Shown here: piece after piece, positions 1 to 7,901 of the stretch
Numbering within the stretch: the stretch's first letter is position 1
Layout of the letters: each line of letters opens with the position of its first letter
Assembly (NCBI RefSeq): GCF_035920445.1
Contig: NZ_CP109162.1
Span: 7,564,001 to 7,628,000, forward strand
Length of the DNA stretch: 64,000 bases
Reading direction: 5' to 3'
From: Nocardia sp. NBC_01730
Lineage (GTDB): Bacteria; Actinomycetota; Actinomycetes; Mycobacteriales; Mycobacteriaceae
Notes under the pieces: generated by a model
What the model was told of the DNA's origin: nothing
Seen by the model: the letters and a program-made list of their open reading frames with translations, nothing else
The model's database searches: none
Made by a program: the position numbers and the translations under genes

Positions 1-1
1 A

Positions 2-40
2 GCGCGGCGGGGCAACCCGCCGCGCGGGGTCCCCGCGCGG
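2..40. terminator. GC-rich hairpins before acpS
   Basis: Positions 2-11 pair perfectly with 16-25 around a GCAA tetraloop, and a second overlapping hairpin pairs 20-29 with 31-40. There is no U tract. It probably ends the gene lying left of the window; in mycobacteria that neighbour is the type I fatty acid synthase, but it is not visible here. Confidence 0.5.
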
Positions 41-71
41 GCGCGTCGGCTAGGTCGTAGGCTGCGCGGCT

Positions 72-494
72 ATGACGATCCTCGGTATCGGCTTGGACTT
101 GGTGACTATCTCCGAGTTCGCCGAACAGCTCGAACGCGCCGGAACCACTATGCTCCGGGAAAGTTTCACCGCAGGCGAGCGGCGATACTGCCAGAGTAAA
201 GGGACCGACCCGGCGCGCAGCTACGCGACGCGGTGGGCGGCGAAGGAGGCGGTGATCAAAGCCTGGGCCTCGTCCCGGTTCGCCCGCCGCCCGCAGATCG
301 GGGACAACCCTTATCCCCTGATCGAGGTGGTCAACGACGCGTGGGGCAGGCCGAGCATCAAGCTGCACGGCCTCGCCGCCGAATTCCTGCCACGGGTAAA
401 GGTTCATCTGTCGCTGACGCACGATGGCGACACCGCGGCCGCGATGGTCGTCCTGGAAGACCCGGGCGAGCTGGCCGATATCGTCGAAGACTGA
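72..494 (+). CDS. acpS: Holo-[acyl-carrier-protein] synthase AcpS
   Basis: Transfers 4'-phosphopantetheine from CoA to the serine of acyl carrier domains, a cytosolic Mg-dependent reaction. The 140-residue length fits the family. The N-terminal GIGLDLV motif supplies the metal-binding Asp, and WAAKEAVIKAW near residue 55 carries the conserved Glu and Lys; LSLTHDGD near residue 115 is the usual C-terminal motif. The ATG is preceded by TAGGCT 8 nt upstream and no Shine-Dalgarno sequence, so translation may be leaderless. In mycobacteria acpS follows the type I FAS gene, which it activates; that gene would lie just left of this window. Confidence 0.93.
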   Translation: MTILGIGLDLVTISEFAEQLERAGTTMLRESFTAGERRYCQSKGTDPARSYATRWAAKEAVIKAWASSRFARRPQIGDNPYPLIEVVNDAWGRPSIKLHGLAAEFLPRVKVHLSLTHDGDTAAAMVVLEDPGELADIVED

Positions 495-546
495 GCGAAG
501 ACCAGGTAGACGCGGAACTGATCCCGGCTCGCGCCGGGATCACCCG

Positions 547-1245
547 CTACCGCTCGCTGGCGGTGCGCGATTCCTTCTCCGCCACGAGCAGATAGGCCAC
601 CATCAGTCGCTTGAGCTCGGAGACCGCCTCCGCGTTGCTCTGCTCGTCCTGGACCGAGAAGTTCAGCATCGAATAGACCACGTGCACCAGCACTTCGGCC
701 ATCATGGTGCGGCGCGCCCGCGGCGTTCGCGGGGTGAGCGGTCGCAGCATCTGCGACACGACCTCGGCGAATTCCTTCTCGTGGATCGCGCCGGTGGCCC
801 GCGTGGACGGGGTGGACTGCATGGCAAGCCACACCTCGCGCCGGGACGGGTCGGTCATCCAGAGGTTGGCCAGGTGATCGACGAACTGGTTCATGTGCCG
901 CAACCAGTCCAGTGACGGGATCTCACCGTGGAAATCGGCAAGCTCCTGGGAAACAGCAACCAAGTCTTGCCGATTCAGTTCACAGACGATGACGTACTTG
1001 TTGGCGAAGAACTGATACAGCGTGCCGATCGGCACTTCGGCACGCGCCGCGACCTCTTCACAGGTGAACGACTCGAAACCCACCTCGACGAGCAGTTCCC
1101 GAGACGCCTGTAGCAGGGCGTCGAACTTGCGTTTGCTGCGTTCCTGCGTCGGCCGGCGCCGCGGCATGAGCTCCTGCGGGTCGTCCTGCAGCTCCAACGC
1201 AGGGTCCAGACGTTGTTTCGACCTGGTCTCCGCGCGTACTTCCAC
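547..1245 (-). CDS. TetR-family transcriptional regulator
   Basis: A 232-residue one-component repressor. A long charged N-terminal tail (about 35 residues) precedes a clear TetR helix-turn-helix, with VAARAEVPIGTLYQFFANK around residues 65-85 as the recognition region. The C-terminal half is helical and should form the ligand pocket and dimer face; its ligand is unknown. The GTG start was chosen because a TAGCCT box lies 6 nt upstream (complement of 1252-1257), which suggests a leaderless transcript. It is convergent with acpS and divergent from the membrane-protein gene at 1461, so it could regulate the latter; that is inference. Confidence 0.85.
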   Translation of the reverse strand: MEVRAETRSKQRLDPALELQDDPQELMPRRRPTQERSKRKFDALLQASRELLVEVGFESFTCEEVAARAEVPIGTLYQFFANKYVIVCELNRQDLVAVSQELADFHGEIPSLDWLRHMNQFVDHLANLWMTDPSRREVWLAMQSTPSTRATGAIHEKEFAEVVSQMLRPLTPRTPRARRTMMAEVLVHVVYSMLNFSVQDEQSNAEAVSELKRLMVAYLLVAEKESRTASER

Positions 1246-1460
1246 GCATCCAGGCTAACGGTAGGGCATGGGCGCGACACGCGCATGTGCTGTGTTTGTT
1301 CAGGTCCGTTGATTTTCCGCACCCATCCGTGACGAATATGGCCTCGAACACATACCGAGCGTGCGTGCATCGTGACGCGCGTTCCGAGCAGGGAATCCAT
1401 GGGGCTCATGGCTTTCGGCAAGCTCGGTCCCGGTCAATGCGCACAGGGAAGGGGTGGTCT

Positions 1461-2708
1461 GTGGTAGCTCGATCAGAGATAACTCTTGGCGTTTCTACCG
1501 AACGTGGCGCCGTGCACGCGGTAGCGCTCGCCGATGGCGGGAAGCTGTCCGAGCGTGTTCTGCTGCACCGGTCGGAACAGACACAGGGTGACACCAAGGC
1601 GGACGTGGCAGCGGCGGTAGCGACGGTGCTGGACGAACTCGCCGCCGAGCTCGGGCCGGACCGCGAGGTCGGCGGCGCGGCGGTCGCCTACCGGGACGCC
1701 GCCGAACGGCGCGCCATCGTGTCCGCGCTTGCGGCCGGTCCATGGCACACTGCCTCGATGGTTTCGGCCAAATCCGCTCACCTGAGTGTGGCGAGCTTGA
1801 TGACCTGGCTCGACGAATACGACAACCTGCTGGTCGGCGAGGTCGTGCCCGGGTACCAGGCGTTCACCCTGGTCGACCGAGGCCGCCGCCGGGTGCTCGC
1901 CGCGGTCGGTCAGGCGGGCAGGGCGACATCCGAGTCGCTCGGCGTGGCCGTTGCCGCGGCGTGGGATCAGCTGGATGCGGCCGCGACCAGGCCGGACGCG
2001 GTAGTGCTTATCGGGTCGGCGGGCGCCGAGTCGTCGGTGCTCGCCGCGGTGCAGGGCTTCGGCGCGCCGGTGATCTCTTGCAGGATGGCCGCTTTCGCGT
2101 CCGCGGTGGGTGCGGCGTCGAGCGCGCGGGTGGCTGCGGACGTGCTCGACGAGCCGGTCGACGAGGTGGTGCCTCGGGTACGCGGCGGAGCGGCGATGTT
2201 CGCGGCGGCCAGCGTGCTGGCGGGTGGGTTGCTCGTCGGCGGTGTCTACGCGATGAACGGTTTCGTGCGGCCGACGTCCACCGCGGTGGCGGTCGACGCG
2301 CGAGTGACGGCGGATGGCCGTGTCGTCGCAGGCTCGGCCGGTGCCGGTGCCGGTGGCCGCGGTACGGCGCCCGGCGAGAACGGATCGGGGCGGCCTGCCG
2401 AGACGGGCGGATCGTTCGCCGAGCCGACGGTGGGGAGCGGAGGTCTTGTCGCCCGCCTGCCGCTGTCGGCTCCGGTGCCGCTGGTGCCTGCCGAACTCGG
2501 GTACGAGGCGGAGACGAACGCCGCGGAGTCGCTCGTACCCGGCTCGGGGATCCCGGCGACCCCCGAGGTCGGCACGCCCAACGGCGCGCTGCTCTTTCCC
2601 GGCGAGGTCCCGCCGCCCTCCGTGTTCTCCCCGGAAGCCGCGGATTGGTGGGACAAGCACTTCCGCATGATGACGCAGTGGGGGACCCGGCAGGTGCTGC
2701 CGACGTAG
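1461..2708 (+). CDS. Single-pass membrane protein, actinobacterial, unknown function
   Basis: A protein of about 415 residues that I do not assign to a characterised family. The first 240 residues look like a cytoplasmic alpha/beta domain that begins EITLGVSTERGAVHAVAL, reminiscent of actin/Hsp70-type folds (inference). A hydrophobic Ala/Gly-rich segment around residues 240-268 is one transmembrane helix, followed by a low-complexity Gly/Pro/Ala tail outside the membrane. I chose the GTG because GGGAAGGGG sits 6 nt upstream; an ATG at 1437 and a GTG at 1287 are in frame but lack a ribosome binding site. A strong terminator follows. Confidence 0.7.
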   Translation: MVARSEITLGVSTERGAVHAVALADGGKLSERVLLHRSEQTQGDTKADVAAAVATVLDELAAELGPDREVGGAAVAYRDAAERRAIVSALAAGPWHTASMVSAKSAHLSVASLMTWLDEYDNLLVGEVVPGYQAFTLVDRGRRRVLAAVGQAGRATSESLGVAVAAAWDQLDAAATRPDAVVLIGSAGAESSVLAAVQGFGAPVISCRMAAFASAVGAASSARVAADVLDEPVDEVVPRVRGGAAMFAAASVLAGGLLVGGVYAMNGFVRPTSTAVAVDARVTADGRVVAGSAGAGAGGRGTAPGENGSGRPAETGGSFAEPTVGSGGLVARLPLSAPVPLVPAELGYEAETNAAESLVPGSGIPATPEVGTPNGALLFPGEVPPPSVFSPEAADWWDKHFRMMTQWGTRQVLPT

Positions 2709-2735
2709 CTGTGCGCCGACAGCGACACGAATCAG

Positions 2736-2764
2736 GCCCGGCGCCCTTGCGGCGCCGGGCTTTT
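2736..2764 (+). terminator. Intrinsic terminator
   Basis: A 10-bp perfect GC stem (2736-2745 with 2751-2760) with a CTTGC loop is followed by TTTT. It ends the membrane-protein gene and lies 12 bp from the convergent bcp stop codon. Confidence 0.85.
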
Positions 2765-2775
2765 CGCTGTCCGGG

Positions 2776-3249
2776 CTACACCGACAGGTCGCGGCGCAGC
2801 TTGGCGACGTGTCCGGTGGCGCGGACGTTGTACTGCGCCACCGCGATCCTGCCCTCCTCGTCCACCAGGAAGGTGGAGCGGATGACGCCGACGACTGTCT
2901 TGCCGTACATGCTCTTCTCGCCGTACGCGCCCCATGCGGTGAGCACGCTGCGGTCGGGGTCCGACAGCAGCGGGAAGGTCAGCTGTTCGGCGTCGCGAAA
3001 CTTGGCCAGCTTGGCGGGCTTGTCCGGCGAGATGCCGATGACGTCGATGCCCGCGCCGTCCAGGTCGGCCGAGTTGTCGCGGAAGTCACAGGCTTGCTTG
3101 GTGCAGCCGGGCGTGCTCGCGGCGGGATAGAAGTACACGATCACCTTGCGGCCGCGGTAGTCGGCGAGCGAGACGTTCTTGCCGTCGGCGTCGGGCAGCG
3201 TGAACTCGGGCGCGGTGTCGCCGGGGGAGAGTCGTTGGTTGGTGGTCAC
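2776..3249 (-). CDS. bcp: Thioredoxin-dependent peroxiredoxin, Bcp/PrxQ type
   Basis: Reduces hydrogen peroxide and organic peroxides with thioredoxin as electron donor. The thioredoxin fold begins at GDTAPEFTLPD; STPGCTKQACDFRD holds the peroxidatic Cys49 and a resolving Cys54, the CX4C pattern of the Bcp subgroup. Length (157 residues) is normal. The start is uncertain: GTG codons at 3249 and 3258 and an ATG at 3279 are in frame and none has a good ribosome binding site; 3249 gives the usual N-terminus length. In M. tuberculosis bcp also neighbours a DUF3618 gene, as here. Confidence 0.92.
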   Translation of the reverse strand: MTTNQRLSPGDTAPEFTLPDADGKNVSLADYRGRKVIVYFYPAASTPGCTKQACDFRDNSADLDGAGIDVIGISPDKPAKLAKFRDAEQLTFPLLSDPDRSVLTAWGAYGEKSMYGKTVVGVIRSTFLVDEEGRIAVAQYNVRATGHVAKLRRDLSV

Positions 3250-3427
3250 CTCCAGCACGGTAACCGAATGCCTGGACATCGCGCGGAAGGGAGATCGTCG
3301 CGCGGCCCGATAGCGCACGGTGCGGACGGATAGACTCGTCCGCGAGCGCTGGGTGCTTCGCGAACGGCCGACGACACGGCGTGATTCGTGCCCCGGGCGT
3401 GGCAATCGACTACAGGAGGGTTTGAAC

Positions 3428-3649
3428 GTGGCAAGGGATACCGAGCGGATCGAGCAGGACATCGAGGCCGCCCGCACTCGGCTGGCGAGCACACTCGACG
3501 AGCTCGCGGTACGCACGGATCCGCATCGCATCGCGGACGACACCAAGCAGATCGTGGTCGCGAAGCTCAACGAGCCGAAGGTGAAGTACGGCCTGATCGG
3601 GGCGGCCGCCTTGATCGTCGGTCTGGTTCTGCTCAAGATCTTCCGCTGA
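3428..3649 (+). CDS. DUF3618 small membrane protein
   Basis: A 73-residue protein. The amphipathic first half (TERIEQDIEAARTRLASTLDEL) is the DUF3618 signature, a helix often found in proteins associated with the inner face of the actinobacterial membrane. A C-terminal hydrophobic stretch (YGLIGAAALIVGLVLLKIF) is a transmembrane anchor. The GTG start has a good Shine-Dalgarno sequence (ACAGGAGGG, 7 nt away). It is divergent from bcp. Function unknown. Confidence 0.85.
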   Translation: MARDTERIEQDIEAARTRLASTLDELAVRTDPHRIADDTKQIVVAKLNEPKVKYGLIGAAALIVGLVLLKIFR

Positions 3650-3710
3650 CCTGGTAAACGACGACACCCGGTATGGCGCCGCCATACCGGGTGTCGTCGT
3701 TTACCAGGTC
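3648..3710. terminator. Perfect 30-bp bidirectional terminator
   Basis: Positions 3648-3677 and 3681-3710 are exact inverted complements around a 3-nt loop. It sits precisely between the convergent stop codons of the DUF3618 gene and the excalibur gene. No long T run is present. Confidence 0.85.
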
Positions 3711-3713
3711 AGT

Positions 3714-4010
3714 TCAGACCGTCGGGCAGGCGAAGCCGTCGCCATCGGGATCCAGGTGCGGACCGTAGCCCGGTTCTCCGCGGAACAGCGGGGCATGTCC
3801 CGCGGCGCGAGCATCGTCGCAGTTGGCGTAGGCGCCTCCGGCCGAGCCGGTCTGCGAGTAGCCGGCGGAGCCGGTCGCGGCGGAGCCGGTATCGACAGCC
3901 GACGAGCCGGTCCCGGCGGAGCCGGACGGAGGGGCGGCTTGGGCGGCGGGCGCCGCGAGCAGGGTTAACCCCGCGGCGGCAGCGCTGACGGTGAGCCGAC
4001 GTACGTTCAT
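3714..4010 (-). CDS. Secreted excalibur calcium-binding domain protein
   Basis: A 98-residue exported protein. The first 28 residues form a Sec signal peptide ending in APAAQA-A. A Ser/Gly/Thr-rich linker follows, with repeated GSAGTGS-like units. The last 40 residues are an excalibur domain: YANCDDARAAGHAPLFRGEPGY leading into DPDGDGFAC, the calcium-loop motif with its paired cysteines. Excalibur domains occur in extracellular nucleases and surface proteins; a stand-alone copy has no known function. The start has an AGAGGA ribosome binding site. Convergent with the DUF3618 gene. Confidence 0.85.
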   Translation of the reverse strand: MNVRRLTVSAAAAGLTLLAAPAAQAAPPSGSAGTGSSAVDTGSAATGSAGYSQTGSAGGAYANCDDARAAGHAPLFRGEPGYGPHLDPDGDGFACPTV

Positions 4011-4143
4011 GTATTCCTCTGTCTGGTTGCTGCGGTGGATGGGCGCCCAACCGGACGCCGCATCCACTGTTGTGACGGCTCGCTCTCTTGTCAACTGCGG
4101 GGGAACGGAACTAGGGCATCAGGGGGCGGCGGCCAGACACGGA

Positions 4144-5121
4144 TCAGGTGGTGGGCGTGCCACCGCCGACGTGCTCTGCGGGGATGTTTCCCATGCGTCC
4201 GGCCTGGTAGTCGGCCATCGCCTCGATGATCTCAGCACGGGTGTTCATCACGAACGGCCCATATTGCACCACGGGTTCCTTGATCGGCTGTCCGCCGAGC
4301 AGCAACACTTCGAGTTCGCCGGTCCGATTGTCTTGGCGCGCATCGGCTGTCACGGTGATCGCGTCCCCTCGGCCGAATACCGCCAACTGTCCGTCGCCTA
4401 GCGGCCTGCGTTCCGCGCCGACCGTGCCGTTGCCGGACAGTACATACACCATCGCTGTAAACTGTTGCGGCCAAGGGGTTTCCAGCTGTCCACCGGGTGT
4501 GATCGAGGCGTGCGCGTACGCGATCGGCGTGTAGGTGGAACCGGGACCGGTGAATCCACCGACTTCACCGGCGATGAGCCGGACCAGTGCGCCGCCGTCG
4601 TGCGAACTCACCAGCGTCAGTTCGCCGCCGCGCAGGTCCTGGTAGCGCGGAGCCGTGAACTTCAGTGCGCGCGGCAGGTTCACCCAGAGCTGGATGCCGT
4701 GGAACCGGCCTCCTGCGATGACCATGTCCTCCGGTGGGACCTCGTCGTGCAGGATGCCGGAGCCCGCGGTCATCCATTGGGTGTCGCCTTCGCTGATGAC
4801 ACCGCCTCCGCCGTTGGAATCGTGGTGCACGATCGTGCCGTCGAGCATGTAGGTCACCGTCTCGAACCCACGGTGCGGATGCCAGGGCGCGCCCTTGGCT
4901 TCGTGCGGTTCGTAGGCCACCGGGCCCATCTGGTCGAGCAGGATGAACGGATCGGCGGTGCGCAGATCCATGCTGGGGAAGGGCCTGCGTACCTCGAATC
5001 CCGCGCCTTCGCGCTGGGTGTGTGCGGTGACTACGCTGCGCACCGGCCGCTCGCGCAGGGTCGCGTCGGGGCGGGGAAGGCGCGGCAGGACCATGATGTC
5101 GGGGACGGTGATGGCGGGCAT
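4144..5121 (-). CDS. Pirin family protein (bicupin)
   Basis: A 325-residue two-domain cupin. The N-terminal cupin carries the pirin metal motif: HPHRGFETVTYML with HHDS and the following Glu; the C-terminal cupin is degenerate. Bacterial pirins include quercetin dioxygenases and redox-sensing regulators, so the precise activity is open. The ATG at 5121 is preceded by GGAGG 6 nt upstream, which decides it over an upstream ATG at 5157. It is divergent from a MarR gene, and a palindrome between them suggests MarR control, a common arrangement for pirin genes. Confidence 0.88.
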   Translation of the reverse strand: MPAITVPDIMVLPRLPRPDATLRERPVRSVVTAHTQREGAGFEVRRPFPSMDLRTADPFILLDQMGPVAYEPHEAKGAPWHPHRGFETVTYMLDGTIVHHDSNGGGGVISEGDTQWMTAGSGILHDEVPPEDMVIAGGRFHGIQLWVNLPRALKFTAPRYQDLRGGELTLVSSHDGGALVRLIAGEVGGFTGPGSTYTPIAYAHASITPGGQLETPWPQQFTAMVYVLSGNGTVGAERRPLGDGQLAVFGRGDAITVTADARQDNRTGELEVLLLGGQPIKEPVVQYGPFVMNTRAEIIEAMADYQAGRMGNIPAEHVGGGTPTT

Positions 5122-5157
5122 CGGACCTCCTGAGTGGTTGGTGTCCATGTCAACCAA

Positions 5158-5171
5158 AAGTGATTACACTT
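5158..5171. promoter_or_regulatory. MarR-type operator between pirin and marR
   Basis: AAGTG-ATTA-CACTT is a perfect inverted repeat in the short divergent intergenic region, 7 bp before the MarR start and 36 bp before the pirin start. Its position suggests binding by the adjacent regulator. Not tested. Confidence 0.55.
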
Positions 5172-5178
5172 CATTCCC

Positions 5179-5643
5179 ATGGTCCGGTGGTTGAGTGACG
5201 ACGAGCAGGCGACGTGGCAGGCCTATGTGCGGCTGCGCCAGCGTTTGGACGGGGTGATTTCGGCCGGGCTGGCCGAGGATCATCTGTCCCTCGCGGACTA
5301 CGAGCTGATGGTGGCCCTGTCCGCGGCCCCGAACGGCTGTCTGCGCGCCAAGGAGCTGGCCGCCGAGGTGTGCTGGGAGAAGAGCCGGTTGTCCAAGCAC
5401 CTGGCCAGGATGGACGCCCGCGGGTTAGTCGAACGGCGACCGGCGGAGGAGGACGCCCGCGGCATCATCGTGCAGCTCACGCCGGAGGGGCGTGCCGGCC
5501 TGGAGCGGGCCGCGCCGAATCATGTGGATCTGGTGCGCAGGGTGTTCATCGAGCCGATGACGGCCGCGGAGGCGCGGACGTTGCGGTCGTTGGCGGACAG
5601 GGTCGTCGCCGAGGTCGAGCAGGCGACCGAGCTGGGCGCCTGA
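5179..5643 (+). CDS. MarR-family transcriptional regulator
   Basis: A 154-residue dimeric winged-helix regulator. The recognition helix region is LAAEVCWEKSRLSKHLARMDARGLVERR (about residues 58-85) and the wing is EEDARGIIVQLTPEG. A cysteine in the recognition segment (VCWEK) could allow redox sensing, as in some MarR proteins; this is inference. Divergent from the pirin gene with a palindromic operator between, so it probably represses pirin and itself. Confidence 0.88.
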   Translation: MVRWLSDDEQATWQAYVRLRQRLDGVISAGLAEDHLSLADYELMVALSAAPNGCLRAKELAAEVCWEKSRLSKHLARMDARGLVERRPAEEDARGIIVQLTPEGRAGLERAAPNHVDLVRRVFIEPMTAAEARTLRSLADRVVAEVEQATELGA

Positions 5644-5768
5644 TCGGCGGGCCGCAGGCTCGGACGGTCGGTCTGCTGGATCGGAGCCCGCCGCTTCGAC
5701 GATCACGCGGCGGGCGGGCCGGACTCGGCTGGGGGAAAGTGCTCCTCGCTCCATCTGGCGTTCCAGCC

Positions 5769-6083
5769 TCACAACCAAGGGGCGATCGGCGGCTTCACCC
5801 ACAGCAGCTTCTCGTCGGTGTGCTCGCGCCGGGCTGCCGGATGCTCCGGATGCCGGGCCGCCCAGCTGTCCTTTTCGTCCAGCAGTTGTGCCACCGTCAC
5901 CCAGGTCTCGTCGGTGCTCGGCGGGTTGGTCTCGGCGGCTCTGGCCAGCTTGCGTCGCGCGGACGCGGGCAGCGCGAGCAACTCGGCTCCGGTGATGCCG
6001 CGCTGCCAGACATAGCTCGCCATCCGCCGAGCCTTCTCGGCGCGGCTCTTTGCCGCGGCGTCGCTGTGTGCGTAATCGGTCAT
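5769..6083 (-). CDS. Conserved hypothetical protein, 104 aa
   Basis: A basic, helical, cytosolic 104-residue protein without signal peptide or membrane segment. Its N-terminal half (AKSRAEKARRMASYVWQRGITGAELLALPASARRKLAR) looks like a small DNA- or RNA-binding helical domain, and the C-terminus is Trp-rich (DETWVTVAQLLDEKDSWAAR). I do not recognise a family. The start is the first ATG after a stretch that reads poorly as protein. The 125-bp gap upstream contains no other gene. Confidence 0.55.
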   Translation of the reverse strand: MTDYAHSDAAAKSRAEKARRMASYVWQRGITGAELLALPASARRKLARAAETNPPSTDETWVTVAQLLDEKDSWAARHPEHPAARREHTDEKLLWVKPPIAPWL

Positions 6084-6145
6084 GGTGCTGTCCACGGGGT
6101 CGGGTGCATCGACCCTAGCCGACCGGGCGGAGGGGGCAGAACGCG

Positions 6146-6181
6146 GCGAGGCCTCCCCATCCGTGGACGGGAAGGCCTCGC
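6146..6181 (-). terminator. Terminator of the transglycosylase gene
   Basis: GCGAGGCCT (6146-6154) pairs with AGGCCTCGC (6173-6181), with partial extra pairing in the loop. It lies 12 bp beyond the stop codon of the minus-strand transglycosylase gene. No U tract. Confidence 0.6.
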
Positions 6182-6193
6182 CTCGCCAACAGG

Positions 6194-6814
6194 TCAGTAC
6201 GCGCTGCTGACGTTGTCCATCGAGCCGTAGCGGTGCGCCGCGTAGTTGCAGGCGGCGACGATGTTCGCGACGGGATCCCAGATGTCCCAGGAGGTGCCCT
6301 CGACGTGGTACGTGGCGAAGGTCGGGTCGATCACCTGCAACAGGCCCTTGGACGGTATGCCCGCGGCGGCATTGGAGTCCCAGAGGTTGATCGCCTGTGG
6401 GTTGCCGGTGGATTCGCGCATGATGTTGCTGTAGAGGCCGTTGTAGCTGCCCGGAATGTTGTGCGCGCTCATGATGTCGAGTGCCTGGCGGATCCAGCCG
6501 TCCAGGTTGTTCGCGTAGGCCGCCGGGGCCGGGGCCGGCATCGGCGCCGGGACCGCTGCGGGTGCGGGTGCGGGCGCGGGGATCGCCTCCAGGGCGGCCA
6601 CCTCGGCGACGGGTGCGGCGGCGGGTGCGGCGGCAGCGGGCGCGCCGGCTGGCTGCTGTTCGGCCACCATGGCGATACGAGACGGGACGCTGTCGTCGGC
6701 TACGGACACCGCGGAGGAGGCGGCTACGGCCACGACACCCGCGGCGGCGACGGCGATGGTGATGCTTTCGCGGAGCGATGGGCAACGGAAGGAAGAAAAG
6801 CGTCTGTCAGGCAT
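6194..6814 (-). CDS. Secreted lytic transglycosylase (SLT domain)
   Basis: A 206-residue exported peptidoglycan hydrolase. An N-terminal signal or anchor helix (SITIAVAAAGVVAVAASSA) is followed by an Ala/Pro-rich linker (about residues 45-98) and a C-terminal transglycosylase domain of about 105 residues. The catalytic Glu is in NIMRESTGNPQAIN, and SKGLLQVIDPTFATY and NIVAACNYAAHRYG are the other family motifs. It cleaves glycan strands between MurNAc and GlcNAc. An unusually long leader and an upstream CRP-type palindrome suggest control like that of mycobacterial rpfA (inference). Confidence 0.85.
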   Translation of the reverse strand: MPDRRFSSFRCPSLRESITIAVAAAGVVAVAASSAVSVADDSVPSRIAMVAEQQPAGAPAAAAPAAAPVAEVAALEAIPAPAPAPAAVPAPMPAPAPAAYANNLDGWIRQALDIMSAHNIPGSYNGLYSNIMRESTGNPQAINLWDSNAAAGIPSKGLLQVIDPTFATYHVEGTSWDIWDPVANIVAACNYAAHRYGSMDNVSSAY

Positions 6815-7298
6815 TGCGAATCGGTTCCTTGGTTGGGGACTTGTCTCGATCCGGCCGCGTTCGGGCAGCAAGGATCCTGCGGCGTGCGCTCGTGGAGGCT
6901 CGCCGTTTCGGCCATGTGCTGTTTTGTGGTTTTGTTGTGGGGGACACCCAGGTCCCCTGGAGCGCGACGTGCTCGTGCGTGCGATGCCGGCTCGCCTTCG
7001 GCGGGGCTCGGCCGCGGTGTCGCGCGGGACTCCGCATCTTCGATGCGAAGAATCGGGCGGAAGAATGGGGACCGCCGGTTCGTTGCCGGATTCCGCTCCG
7101 CCGACCGCGTGGCTGGCAGCTGCCGTCCGTGCGGTGGTTTTCCGAATCGGTGTGAACAACTCTTCGGGATAACCAAACTTCAGGTCGCTTTGTGACCTGA
7201 TTGCAGAATGGTCACGCTTGGTTAACGGAGGGTGAACGAATGGCAAATGGGAAGTTCTGGCGATCTTGGAAAGCTCAGGGCGGGGTTGCTGAATCGTT
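6815..7298 (-). promoter_or_regulatory. Long structured 5' leader of the transglycosylase gene
   Basis: A TAGATA -10-like box (complement of 7298-7303) would start a transcript near 7291, leaving about 475 nt before the ATG. This stretch has no convincing coding frame. It contains several exact hairpins: GGGGAC/GTCCCC around 6939-6956, GCATC/GATGC near 7033-7045, and a CAGGTC/GACCTG inverted repeat at 7181-7199. Actinobacterial cell-wall hydrolase genes often carry a c-di-AMP (ydaO-type) riboswitch in such leaders. I could not match the conserved core from memory, so only a structured leader is claimed. Confidence 0.4.
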
Positions 7299-7329
7299 AT
7301 CTACGCAGGGGGTTTGCCAGTAAACCTGA

Positions 7330-7345
7330 TGTGACGTACGTCACA
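7330..7345. promoter_or_regulatory. Perfect CRP/FNR-family binding site
   Basis: TGTGA-CGTACG-TCACA is an exact 16-bp palindrome matching the TGTGA-N6-TCACA consensus of E. coli CRP and the related mycobacterial Crp (Rv3676). Its centre is about 46 bp upstream of the inferred start site of the transglycosylase transcript, a plausible activator position. The only gene clearly placed to be controlled is the minus-strand transglycosylase. Confidence 0.7.
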
Positions 7346-7479
7346 GAAATTTTTGGTTGCTGGACTGGATTTCGGTGGCCGTGTGGGCATATCCGCGTCC
7401 GAATTGTGACTAGTGGTTCGCCTGGGAAAGCCAAGGTCTCGCAATTGTCACGGAGGATTTCAGCGAGATGGGGCTGAAA

Positions 7480-7522
7480 AGGCCATGTTCTTGCCAACTG
7501 ATTGCTGGCAAGAACATGGCCT
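7480..7522 (-). terminator. Terminator after tRNA-Lys
   Basis: A 17-bp perfect inverted repeat (7480-7496 with 7506-7522) with a 9-nt loop begins 5 nt beyond the 3' end of the minus-strand tRNA. Confidence 0.75.
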
Positions 7523-7526
7523 GTTG

Positions 7527-7599
<73 letters not shown>

Positions 7600-7901
7600 A
7601 TGCCCCGTGTTCCGGTGCGGCACAAACCTTAACAGGCCGAGGCCGCAGAAGTGAAATCGTGTCCTGACCGGCGCGGATGCGATGTTCCCCCGCTGTGTTA
7701 ACACGTCGGGTCGCGGACCTGATCTATCCGTTGTAACGCTGTTGTGTCGACCTGGCTTTCGGATTGGCCCGGTCGTGACGTGCTGGCAGAATGTCCGATT
7801 GTGGTCTCGACAGCCTGCGGCGCGCGGGGTGGCGGCGTAGGCGGTTGGTATCCGAAGCCATCGGTGTGTTCCGGAGCACCGAGACTTGAAACGGGGTTGA
7901 A

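Noticed and set aside
6815..7200. c-di-AMP (ydaO) riboswitch
   Set aside because: The context fits, but the conserved core segments I expect were not found by reading, so it is reported only as a structured leader.
7232..7477. 81-codon plus-strand frame with an upstream GGAGGG
   Set aside because: It spans the perfect CRP palindrome and has poor codon bias; more likely regulatory DNA.
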